This document shows, piece after piece, positions 1 through 11,334 of a stretch of DNA of 64,000 bases. Numbering within the stretch: the stretch's first letter is position 1; each line of letters begins with the position of its first letter. Source of the stretch: Lota lota (taxonomy: Eukaryota > Chordata > Actinopteri > Gadiformes > Lotidae); assembly GCA_026745465.1 (NCBI GenBank), contig JACYXH010000014.1, positions 471,001 to 535,000 on the forward strand, in the 5' to 3' direction. The translations under genes and the position numbers were made by a program. A model generated the notes under the pieces. The model had not been told where the DNA came from, made no database searches, and saw only the letters and a list, made by a program, of their open reading frames with translations.

Positions 1-407
1 CTGATAGTCCAAGCCGGCCCTCCTGAAGAAGCCTTCTGGGTTGCTGTGTTCCGCCCCGGCCGTGGAGCCTTGGGGGTCCAGGGGCGTGTCGGTCAGGGTG
101 CAGTACGCGTTCCTGTACCACCGCCGCTCCCCGTCCCCAGAGGTGATGCTGCAGTACCAGCAGCCCGAGTCCCCCTCGGCGATGCTCTTCTCATCAGGCG
201 TCAGGGAGGAGACGTCGAGGGCCGGCATCAGGTCCCCGCCACACGGGGCCCCCTGCTGAGTTCCTGGGTCCTGATGGAGCAACGCTTTGCCGTCTTCCAC
301 CGGGACGTCCACGTGCTCGGTGAGTACGCTGACTTGGGCGGTGTTTTTCGTCTCCAGCGCCGTGTCGATGCTGGGTATCACTGCCCACCTCTGCGACCAC
401 ACAGACT

Positions 408-500
<93 letters not shown>

Positions 501-3500
501 GCCAGTGAGGAATGTGTTTTCAACTCACCTGGATGTCCCCCTGGTAGTGATTGGTCAGGGGGGGGAAATGCAGCACAGGTGTGGGTATGAACGTGCGTTT
601 CCTCAACCTGAAACGGAAACAAAACGTTGCGTGCCAGCGATGGGACCGAGCAGTTCAAAGAGACCTGGTATCCTGAGGTATTCACCTCAGGATACCAGTG
701 TATTCAGTGTGGTGTATAGGAGACCGTGTATTCACCTCAGGATACCAGTGTATTCAGTGTGGTGTATAGGAGACCGTGTATTCACCTCAGGATACCAGTG
801 TATTCAGTGTAGTGTATAGGAGACCGTGTATTCAGTGTATTCAGTGTAGTGTATAGGAGACCGTGTATTCAGTGTATTCAGTGTAGTGTATAGGAGACCG
901 TGTATTCAGTGTAGTGTATAGGAGACCGTGTATTCAGTGTATTCAGTGTGGTGTATAGGAGACCGTGTATTCAGTGTAGTGTATAGGAGACCGTGTATTC
1001 ACCTCAGGATACCAGTGTATTCAGTGTAGTGTATAGGAGACCGTGTATTCACCTCAGGATACCAGTGTATTCAGTGTAGTGTATAGGAGACCGTGTATTC
1101 AGTGTATTCAGTGTAGTGTATAGGAGACCGTGTATTCACCTCAGGATAGGAATGCAGCATAACAGCAGCAGGACCGGCAGCAGGAGACACAAGGTGGTGA
1201 TCAGCCCAATGTCCAGACCCTTCGCTGTGATTAAAGAACAGAAAAATGTCTTCATGTGAAAAAAAAAAGTGGCATTGATGTGATTTTAGAGCTGCACTAT
1301 AGCTCTGCTCCTAGTTGACTCCCACGGGAGCGAGCAGTGGAAGGTTTGCCTGTGTACCAGGGGTTCTCCAACGGAGCTCCTGGGACCATCGGCTCCAGTG
1401 TCCCTGGTAGTCAGCTCCGTCAGGAGCGCTGCGCACCCTCGCCCTGTACACGGCCCCCGCTGCAAACGCCTGCACCTCGGCCGTGAAACTCCTTTCCTTC
1501 TGAGGAACGGATTTAGTCTGCGAGGGAAGATGAGTGATGAGTCACGGGGCGCGATCCCAAGTGGACCTCCGGAAGAAGGGAATTATGTTTGGTAGTATGT
1601 GTCTCAACAAACTTGGTTGTAGTTTGGTGAGATGGTTGGGCGTTTCTTACGGGCTCTTTATGGTCCTCTCGCTCCATCTCGAGATGGTACGTCAGACTGT
1701 CCAAGAGGTAGAAGTAGGGCTGATATTTCTCATAGCTGGAGACCCAGCTGAAGTGGAAGTGACTTGACTTGAGCTCAACCAACAGCTTGCTGGGGGCAAT
1801 GGGTGTAACTGACGAAGATGAAGCACGACAAAGTATCCCCAGTGGGTTCGATTAATGACAGGAAAAAATCAACGGTAGCAATAATATAATAACGGTAGTA
1901 GCCAGAGTAGAATGTATTTACATCTGCTGTAGGTAAGACTTGAGAAGAGACCAGAAACGAGCAGAAGAGGGCAAGACTTTGAAACTACACGCAAACAAAG
2001 ACGTCTTGCTCTCTGATCCCTCCAAATGACATCCCATAACGGCCCCGTCTCTCCAGCCGCCTTCATAGGGGCACTCGCTCTAAAGGTGGGCCGTGGTCAT
2101 AAAGGACCACGGTCAATGTGTGTTGGCTTCTGACTTACTGTTTCTCTTTGGGAAGTATTGGTTCACCAGCGCCACACAAACGTCCTCTTTGTGACAGAGC
2201 TCGATGAGGAAGCTGATCCCGTCAGGGAAGGCATCGTCATCGGGGCTCAGGAAGGAGCAGAAGTAGCTGCTGTTGGCGTATGAAAGCATGCACTTGTCCG
2301 TCCTCCTGCGTGACCAGGAGGGACAAAGGAACGGTTAAAACAAGCAGTTGATCGTGGTATCGTATGGAAGACAGGTTGACATGGCAACGGAGGTCAAACG
2401 GTCCGGTGACACACATTTCTAGCTTGTAGTCCTCCATGACGTATCTTGAGAAGTTCAACCAGTATGAGGTGTTGTGGGGCCACCGTTGTGCTGGTGGGGT
2501 CTCTCTCAGGGAACAGTTGATGGTGTGCAGGTAGTCGTTCACACAGACCAAGTCCCAGGCCAATTCTGGAAGCACACGTTTAACATCACACACACCTTAC
2601 AGGTGGACCACAGCATCATCACACACACCTTACAGGTGGACCACAGCATCATCACACACACCTTACAGGTGGACCACAGCATCATCACACACACCTTACA
2701 GGTGGACCACCGCATCATCACACACACCTTACAGGTGGACCACAGCATCATCACACACACCTTACAGGTGGACCACAGCATCATCACACACACCTTACAG
2801 GTGGACCACAGCATCATCACATACCTTACAGGTGGACCACAGCATCATCACACACACCTTACAGGTGGACCACAGCATCATCACATACCTTACAGGTGGA
2901 CCACAGCATCATCACACACACCTTACAGGTGGACCACAGCATCATCACACACACCTTACAGGTGGACCACAGCATCATCACACACACCTTACAGGTGGAC
3001 CACAGCATCATCACACACACCTTACAGGTGGACCACAGCATCATCACACACACCTTACAGGTGGACCACAGCATCATCACACACACCTTACAGGTGGACC
3101 ACAGCATCATCACACACACCTTACAGGTGGACCACAGCATCATCACACACACCTTACAGGTGGACCACAGCATCATCACACACACCTTACAGGTGGACCA
3201 CGCCTACAGGTAAACCAGGACCTTCAGGCTGGGGTCCCCCCCTAGACCCAGGGTCGAGACCCCCTTCTATTGTGACCCCTTTATCTTTTAACGTGAACAG
3301 TACTTCTCTGAATGATGGACAAAATAATACAGTACAATTACACCATAATAACGTTCCAGTTTTCTTAATGTTCACCGTATTAGGGAAATACTTCCTTCTG
3401 AAACAACATAATAAGTAAATACTCAAAATACAAACGATAAATAAAATACTTCTCAATGAATGAAACCAATCCTTATAATGAGCTTACCTGTGGTGTTCTG

Positions 3501-3665
3501 GAGAGGTGAGATGAGCAGTGAGGTGTTCTGGAGCAGAGAGGTGTTCTGGAGCAGAGAGGTGTTCTGGAGCAGAGAGGTGTTCTGGAGCAGTGAGGTGTTC
3601 TGGAGCGGTGAGATGAGCGGTGAGATGCTCTGGGCCGACATCAGGAGCAGGGCCATCAGCCACAT
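1..3665 (-). CDS. il21r: Interleukin-21 receptor-like type I cytokine receptor (3' end beyond window)
   Basis: Eight coding exons on the minus strand with matching phases: 3488-3665, 2415-2565, 2139-2305, 1546-1808, 1358-1499, 1140-1224, 529-607 and 1-405 (open to the edge), giving 490 codons so far. Exon 1 starts MWLMALLLMSAQS, a signal peptide. Exon 2 has DLVCVNDYLHTINC, close to the first cysteine pair of mammalian IL21R. Exon 4 contains the second fibronectin-type domain. Exon 5 carries the WSxWS box as WSRWS, preceded by DYQGH as in IL21R (SYQGT). Exon 6 is the transmembrane helix. Exon 7 has a Box1-like juxtamembrane segment (IPTPVLHFPPL, then GD) for JAK binding. Exon 8 is the start of the cytoplasmic tail. 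By family knowledge it pairs with the common gamma chain and signals through JAK/STAT. IL4R is the main alternative; the Box1 and WSxWS context favour IL21R. Exon 1 is oddly expanded by a sequon repeat. Confidence 0.85.
411..499. repeat. (TG)n microsatellite beside an il21r acceptor
   Basis: About 45 uninterrupted TG units. On the coding (minus) strand it reads (CA)n and ends six bases before the acceptor AG of the last visible il21r exon, so it replaces most of the usual polypyrimidine tract. Confidence 0.97.
668..1139. repeat. Minisatellite downstream of the il21r transmembrane-exon donor
   Basis: Irregular tandem array built from GTGTATTCAGTGTAGTGTAT and AGGAGACC blocks. Several units also carry TATTCACCTCAGGATA, which is the reverse complement of the transmembrane exon end plus its splice donor (exon end at 1140). 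The array fills most of this minus-strand intron. Confidence 0.93.
2584..3205. repeat. 33-bp minisatellite in il21r intron 1
   Basis: About 18-19 near-identical 33-bp copies with core CACCTTACAGGTGGACCACA. It lies in the minus-strand intron between exon 1 (3488) and exon 2 (2565) and stops about 20 nt before the exon 2 acceptor. The long reading frames across it on both strands follow from the unit being a multiple of three and are not genes. Confidence 0.97.
3492..3612 (-). repeat. Coding 18-bp tandem repeat in il21r exon 1
   Basis: On the minus strand an 18-bp unit repeats in frame and encodes LLQNTS. With flanking partial units the exon has five NTS sequons and one NTT. The array follows the signal-peptide segment directly and precedes the first cytokine-receptor domain, so if translated it would form a glycosylated N-terminal stalk. 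Confidence 0.85.
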
Positions 3666-4208
3666 CTCTGCAAAACTACAACCTTGAGGGTTTGGCCTGG
3701 AGGGAAACCTCAGCCCTACATACAGACTCAAGTGGGAGGTGCTACAGGACGACATCTGAAATGTCCGTGTTACTCTTGAGGGGGTTTTGCCTCACAGGTT
3801 TGACATATTTGAAAGGAGTATTTATTCTGAATAAAATGGTAACCGGTTAGATTTGAGGCAGATTTACTTGAGCCTGTTCTTCTCTCGCTCTATGACCGGG
3901 TCAGGGTCACTTCCCGGTTCTGCCTGTTCTTTTGAAGGGGTTTGTTCCTAGAATTGTTCTTTGCCTTTGACCAGAACCAGTTCCAGGGCCATGGGCTCAA
4001 TTATGTCCTCCACTTGGGCCGAGTGAACGGCCCCTAGGAGCAGAGTTCAACGGTCAGAGGTTCTTCAGCTCCAGTGAACTGCGCCTGCTCCTTAGAAAGT
4101 GTGAGGACAGGTCATGGAAACAAAACCTCCGTCATCCCAGTAGCCAACACTACCAACCACTCCATTTCACTCCTCAGAAGCTGTGTAGCGCCCATCGTGC
4201 CGCAAACG

Positions 4209-4436
4209 TCTGAAGGATGTTTAGGAGCGCAGAGGCATTGCTCATCAATTTGGCAGTTAATAATTAATAGGCCAAGGAGCCTGCAGCTGAATGAAATGTA
4301 TTTGCATTCAAAGGGTAGTTTTGGGATAGCAGTGTAATAGGGGATGTTTTTATTGGAGCATATTTAGCTATATTAAATGCTAATATAGAAGCTAAACGAT
4401 ATACTACATGCACATAGTCGTCACGTTGCAGTGCAT

Positions 4437-4470
<34 letters not shown>

Positions 4471-5192
4471 GGTACTTGGTGGCCCAACTGAACGCTGTAG
4501 AAATGTGGCTGTTTTCTATTTTCTCAGTAAGTAGTAAAGCATGTGTTTCTGCATATCACCTCGGCAACCGTTGGTTTACAGCCAAACCTCTGGTTCAAGT
4601 TATGGGATGTGTGTGTAAGCTAAATCACTTATACAGTTTTGTCATCCTAAATCTCCTCTAAAAGCCATATTGGAGACTAGTTGGGTTAAAGCTTCTTTAA
4701 TGATATGACTTATCTAAGGTCTGTCTTTCAGTTTTGATGACAACTTCCTGACGGGGAAATGTGCAAAGATGTTATCATGGATTTAATCTTGTTTTAGACG
4801 CTCAATATCTCCATCATACCATCATGGAGATAAAGGACAGCAAAAACCACCTGTTGATGTTTATGCTGCAGTCATTTACATCCAAAATTACAAATAAATG
4901 ACATTGAGCTGCAGGCTGCTTAACCAGTTGATTGACCTGTTGATTGACCTGTTGATTGACCTGTTGATTGACCTGTTGATTGACCTGTTGATTGACCTGT
5001 TGATTGACCTGTTGATTGACCTGTTGATTGACCAGTTGATTGACCTGTTCATTGACCTGTTGATTGACCTGTTCATTGACCAGTTGATTGACCTGTTCAT
5101 TGACCTGTTGATTGACCTGTTGATTGACCTATTAATTGCTAACTGCCACATTAATGAGCAATGCCTCTACCCTCCTAAACATCTTTCAGACA
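4209..5192. repeat. Inverted repeat pair, one arm split by a 12-bp array
   Basis: The segment at about 4209-4312 (starting GTCTGAAGGATGTTTAGGAG) recurs in inverted orientation ending near 5192 and resuming near 4886-4925. In the second arm the short AATTAATAGG region has been expanded by a 12-bp unit (TGATTGACCTGT, 4923-5133, about 17 copies). Confidence 0.75.
4438..4469. repeat. Poly(G) run of 32
   Basis: A pure G homopolymer. It is a potential G-quadruplex site and a likely place for assembly length error. Confidence 0.95.
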
Positions 5193-7191
5193 GAGTTGGA
5201 AATGAACACGTATTGTTAATATTTGAACTGACATTGTAGCATATTGCGTCAAATTGATGGTGTTTTTTATAAATATGAATTTGCAATACTGTTGTAATTG
5301 TTAGGAAGTACAGCGCAGCATAATGATGAGAAGGCAGTGCTCTGTGGACCACAGTGTCCTGCCTTTGTATCCTTATTTAACATTGCATGTATTGCATGTA
5401 AATCACATCAAGGATTTTTGGACCCAATTTGAATCGACCGCTTTCGACACATTTTCTCTGTTCATGATGATCAGAACAGGCGGCATGTCTTCAATGACGT
5501 GTCCAAAAAAGATGAAAAATCCACTTAAGTCGCTGTTGGATAACGTAGTCTGGATAACAGAGAAAATGACCTAGTTAATGGTACATTTGATTGACTTTAT
5601 ATCGCGGTTTGTGTTATGGATAAATCTACTGCCACTAAAGCAACATAAACGTTTGGTCTGTCTTTGGATGAACAGCTGGTGTCAACTGATGTCTTGTTCA
5701 GGCTGGATCTTTGCGCAACAGGATGAGCGGTTATCTGGGTTTTCTGGCCTGCATCTCCCTGTGACCCCAATAATCTGATACTAATGTTGTTGTGTGCTGT
5801 TTTCCTTTTTACAAACCATGCACTTAGATAAAACCCTTCCTTGTGATGAAGATTAGGAGCTTGATGTTGCTTTGACTCGGTGTGCTAAAGTACAGCCCTC
5901 TCAGAGCACCGGCGTCTCATCGCACTTGAATGTGAAGTAACATTCTCTATTAAAGTACAATACAACGTTTGATATGAAAGGAAAGGTAAAAGATGATCTT
6001 AACAGCCTAGGCCTGTGTAGATCACACTCCGTCGTTTTGGCACATTTTGAGTGGACCGGACCCCTGAGCACAAACCTAAGAGGTGCAGCCTGGGCGATCT
6101 ATCTAAAAAACCCATTTATCACATTTTGAGACTGATTAGCATCACAGACCAATTATACAAGTGTGTAACCTAGTTGATGTGCCAGTAAAATACTTTTAAT
6201 CTCCGCCATACAGCTGCCCAACATTTGTTGCAGACTTATACAAAAGTCATAGTGATGACATGTCAAGCCAGCACCCACTTGGAAAACCACAGTCAAACTA
6301 GCCCTTGTTTTGTGGTGCATGTGTGTATACTAGGCATTACAGTAAGAGCGTGCAAGAACTGATTTCAAAATAAAAGCAACGTTCCGGTGAACATAATAGT
6401 CAATGAGATTTCACATGCATCTTACTATAGTTAGAGGTGGGTGTGGGTGTGTGTGTGGGTGTGTGTGGGCCAAGCGGCCCGTTCTGAACAGGCAGGCTTT
6501 GAACGGGCCCTGCACTAGTTAAATCAGTCACTAAGTAGAGTCGAGTTAGGGTTAATCTCAGTGATCCAGGTTGGCTTCCATGGGTGCAGCGTGCTGCGTT
6601 TGTGTGCCGATTTCTTTCACACCTGGCAACCCGGGGTACTTGGAGAATAGTGAATCATAACACACAAAAACGAATACAAATGTTCTGACCCGAAATGTCA
6701 GAACATTTCTTCTACTGGCTGTAGCATTCGGAGAAGCCCGTGTTTTGACTTAATCGCAGGTGTGAGTACATTCAATTTGTTACATATGGCTTTAAGCAGT
6801 ACGAGTCTGCTTTACCATCATTAGGTTAGCAAGCCTTGCTGAAGTCACTGAACTTAAACCCTATCATGTCATATCAAGGGCCCTGAAGGGGTTAGTAACG
6901 CAGCAGGAAGTGAAACTAATTCGTTTTCACATTAAAAGCGTCAGTGGCTTTAGTAGGCCTACCTTGCTATGGAAATAAACACCTTATCCCACATCTTTCA
7001 AACATTCTATTCATATATTCAAAGTTTTATAATATACATTGAAGTAGGTGTCATTCATAATTATATTGCACTCATCCATCAGAGAAACAAATGTATGCAA
7101 AGTAAAAAGAAATTGAACAATGATTAACAAATGAATAATAAGGACACATCTCTTGGAACATAAAGAACTGATTCAACCGAGGAACAGTGTA

Positions 7192-7286
7192 CATGAGTCA
7201 GTGCGACATCGTAACATGAGGCAGTGCGACATCGTAACATGAGGCAGTGCGACATCGTAACATGAGTCAGTGCGACATCGTAACAT
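7192..7286. repeat. 23-bp tandem repeat, four copies
   Basis: Four copies with core CAGTGCGACATCGTAACATG in the presumed 3' flank or 3'UTR of the minus-strand tubby-family gene. Confidence 0.9.
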
Positions 7287-7485
7287 GAAAGAGTGGTCCT
7301 AGTTTGAAAAGACCTTACATGGTGTGACTCTTTGTAGCGAAAGCTTAAGGAACGTTGGTTCCCTTAAGTGAAATGAGCTAAACCAAACGTTGACGCGTCA
7401 GGTGAAGACATCCTTCAAAACAGCCCCTCTTCACTCCGTGCTAACCGGGGGTCAAAGGGCAGGAGCCTGTCCACGGGCTGCTCGG

Positions 7486-10400
7486 CTACTCACAGGCCAG
7501 TTTGCCATCGAAGGACGAGAGGGTGATGGCGAAGGCCTGGAGAGCGCACAGAGGGAAGCTGTAGTCCATGGAGAAGACGTCCTCTGCCACGCGTCCAAAC
7601 TGCATCACTATATAATCCTCTGCAGCGTGCGGGGAACAGCGAGTACGTTAGGAATATGACTCTTGACAAACTGCTTCATACAAACAGGAACGTTTGGACG
7701 TCTTCTCCATATACAGGGGCTTAGCTCAAAGGCACATCAACTCCTCCTTAACCACTCACCGTTATCTGGATGGACGATCTGGAAGTTCTTGACGGAGGCC
7801 TGGGTGACGCGGCCGTGGAAGTTGAGCACGTAGGATTGGCTCTGTTCGTTCCAGCTGGGGGATTTATTCATCAGGGTGACCAGGTTGTCTGTGTTCCCGT
7901 TGTCATGGCGAACCAGTAGCGTCTCGATATCCTGCACGAGTCAGCAGAACCTTAAACATGATGCCATGCCAACGCAGACACAAGATGCACAGGTCGTTTT
8001 TAAACACGTACGTTTCTTGGGCGAATGCACACCCGTTCGTCGTTTTCCAGCATGCCAGGAATGATGACTGTCATTTTCCTGGGACCCCTCAAGCCTAGAA
8101 CGTTCTTTTCCTAGATCATAAAGGGTTTAGCGCGTTACCATCTCAATCGACTGAGTTGAGGTCAGGGTGAGGTACCAGGTTCATTTACATTGTGATGGGT
8201 TGAGGTACCAGGTTCATTTACATTGTGATGGGCTGAGGTACCAGGTTCATTTACATTGTGTTGGGCTGAGGTACCAGGTTCATTTACATTGTGTTGAGGT
8301 ACCAGGTTCATTTACATTGTGTTGAGGTACCAGGTTCATTTACATTGTGTTGAGGTACCAGGTTCATTTACATTGTGTTGAGGTACCAGGTTCATTTACA
8401 TTGTGATGGGTTGAGGTACCAGGTTCATTTACATTGTGTTGGGTTGAGGTACCAGGTTCATTTACATTGTGTTGGGTTGAGGTACCAGGTTCATTTACAT
8501 TGTGTTGGGTTGAGGTACCAGGTTCATTTACATTGTGATGGGTTGAGGTACCAGGTTCATTTACATTGTGTTGGGCTGAGGTACCAGGTTCATTTACATT
8601 GTGTTGGGCTGAGGTACCAGGTTCATTTACATTGTGTTGGGTTGAGGTACCAGGTTCATTTACATTGTGTTGGGTCAGGGTGAGGTACCAGGTTCATTTA
8701 CATTGTGTTGGGTTGAGGTACCAGGTTCATTTACATTGTGTTGGGTTGAGGTACCAGGTTCATTGTGATGGGTTGAGGTACCAGGTTCATTGTGATGGGT
8801 TGAGGTACCAGGTTCATTGTGATGGGCTGAGGTACCAGGTTCATTTACATTGTGTTGGGTTGAGGTACCAGGTTCATTGTGATGGGCTGAGGTACCAGGT
8901 TCATTGTGATGGGCTGAGGTACCAGGTTCATTGTGATGGGCTGAGGTACCAGGTTCATTGTGATGGGCTGAGGCGAGATCCACTCACATAGCAAATCGCG
9001 GCCAGCTCTTGCCGAACCGATTCACACTCCTTGATGAAAGGCTTCTTCTCCGGGTTTTCCCCGCCGTCGTAGACAGTGAATTTTGTGCCCAGAACGTTGG
9101 ACCTGAAAAAAGGAAGAAGACAAACCTGTGTGAGCTTACAGCCTGTGAAGATACCAGGGAGAGCAGAGAACCAGCCTGTGAAGATACCAGGGAGAGCAGA
9201 GAACCAGCCTGTGAAGATACCAGGGAGAGCAGAGAACCAGGCGGAGTGTTTGACCTGAGTTTTCCTATGTAGCTGTGAAGATAACAGAACCAGGAGGAGT
9301 GTTTGACCTGAGTTTTCCTATGTAGCTGTGGGTATCTCGGGACAGGTCCGTTGGGTCGATAGAGATGAGATAATTCGATGTCTTGCATTTCTTCCTCTTC
9401 CTGCCAGCCATCAGAAACACCTGAGAGGAAATGAGCAATCAATAATCAATAATCGAATCCACCGAGTACACTGAGTGCATAGAGTCAAATGGCATCCTTT
9501 TCACATAGTGGTTAGGGTGCTGAAAAGAACTGGGTTCGATCCCCGAGTGTCTTGACCAAGGGGCCCAATACCAACTTCTTCATGACATGTACCAGAATCC
9601 CCTGGCAGACCTTTTGGATAAAGAAAATAACCCCCAAAATCAGCCATTAAATACAGAATGGTACGAACGTAAAAAATAAATAAAACCAACACTTGCTGAA
9701 GTGTACACAGAGTCATATGGTTTAGATAAGATGAGGCCGAATGAGGTCCTATGGTTTAGATAAGATGAGGCCGAATGAGGTCCTATGGTTTTAGAGGAGC
9801 TGAACGAGGTCCTATGGTTTTAGAGGAGCTGAACGAGGTCATGTGGTTTTAGAGGAGCTGAACGAGGTGATGTGGTTTTAGAGGAGCTGAACAAGGTCCT
9901 ATGGTTTTAGAGGAGCTGAACGAGGTGAACGAGGTCCTGTGGTTTTAGAGGAGCTGAACAAGGTCATGTGGTTTTAGAGGAGCTGAACGAGGTCCTGTGG
10001 TTTTAGAGGAGCTGAACGAGGTCCTGTGGTTTTAGAGGAGCTGAACAAGGTCCTGTGGTTTTAGAGGAGCTGAACGAGGTCCTATGGTTTTAGAGGAGCT
10101 GAACAAGGTCCTGTGGTTTTAGAGGAGCTGAACGAGGTGAACGAGGTGATGTGGTTTTAGAGGAGCTGAACAAGGTCCTATGGTTTTAGAGGAGCTGAAC
10201 AAGGTCCTATGGTTTTAGAGGAGCTGAACGAGGTCCTGTGGTTTTAGAGGAGCTGAACGAGGTCCTGTGGTTTTAGAGGAGCTGAACAAGGTCCTGTGGT
10301 TTTAGAGGAGCTGAACGAGGTCCTATGGTTTTAGAGGAGCTGAACAAGGTCCTATGGTTTTAGAGGAGCTGAACGAGGTGAACGAGGTGATGTGGTTTTA

Positions 10401-11277
10401 GAGGAGCTGAACAAGGTCCTATGGTTTTAGAGGAGCTGAACGAGGTGAACGAGGTCCTGTGGTTTTAGAGGAGCTGAACGAGGTGAACGAGGTGATGTGG
10501 TTTTAGAGGAGCTGAACAAGGTCCTATGGTTTTAGAGGAGCTGAACGAGGTGATGTGGTTTTAGAGCTGAACGAGGTGAACGAGGTGATGTGGTTTTAGA
10601 GGAGCTGAACAAGGTCCTATGGTTTTAGAGGAGCTGAACGAGGTGAACGAGGTCCTGTGGTTTTAGAGGAGCTGAACGAGGTGAACGAGGTGATGTGGTT
10701 TTAGAGGAGCTGAACAAGGTCCTATGGTTTTAGAGGAGCTGAACGAGGTGATGTGGTTTTAGAGCTGAACGAGGTGAACGAGGTGATGTGGTTTTAGAGG
10801 AGCTGAACGAGGTGAACGAGGTCCTGTGGTTTTAGAGGAACGAGGTGAACGAGGTCCTGTGGTTTTAGAGCTGAACGAGGTGAACGAGGTCCTGTGGTTT
10901 TAGAGCTGAACGAGGTGACACATGTGACCCTACCCGCTTGCCGTCCTCCTTCTCCATGTGCAGGTAGTATGTGGGGTACATGCCCTTCTCCACGCCCCGG
11001 CGGTCCCTGGTGATCCTGCACTGGAGGGTCTGGTCCCTGGGGGCCGGGTGCACTGCAAACTTCAGCAGGTCCTCCACGGAGATGGGCGATGTGCACTAGA
11101 GGACGTGCAGTAGAAGAGCTTCAATAGAGTCTTAACCCTTAACCCTCACGTCCAGGTAAGAACAACACATCATTTGAAGAAGTATAATATATGTATAATA
11201 TGAGTATAATATTGATCCACTGTGGGGGTCCATGTGTTTCGGTTCGTCACCCTCTCGATGAGTGTAATATGAGTGTA

Positions 11278-11334
<57 letters not shown>

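Larger units (their letters stand above)
3666..7485. other. Intergenic region between il21r and the tubby-family gene
   Basis: No supported coding exon was seen. It should hold the il21r promoter and 5'UTR on the left and the 3'UTR of the minus-strand tubby gene on the right. It contains a 32-base G run, an inverted repeat pair with a 12-bp array, and a small 23-bp array. No clear AATAAA for the tubby gene was found close to its stop codon. Confidence 0.6.

Noticed and set aside
2474-3418. Plus-strand 314-codon frame of HTLQVDHSIIT repeats
   Set aside because: 33-bp array in an il21r intron, read antisense to the gene.
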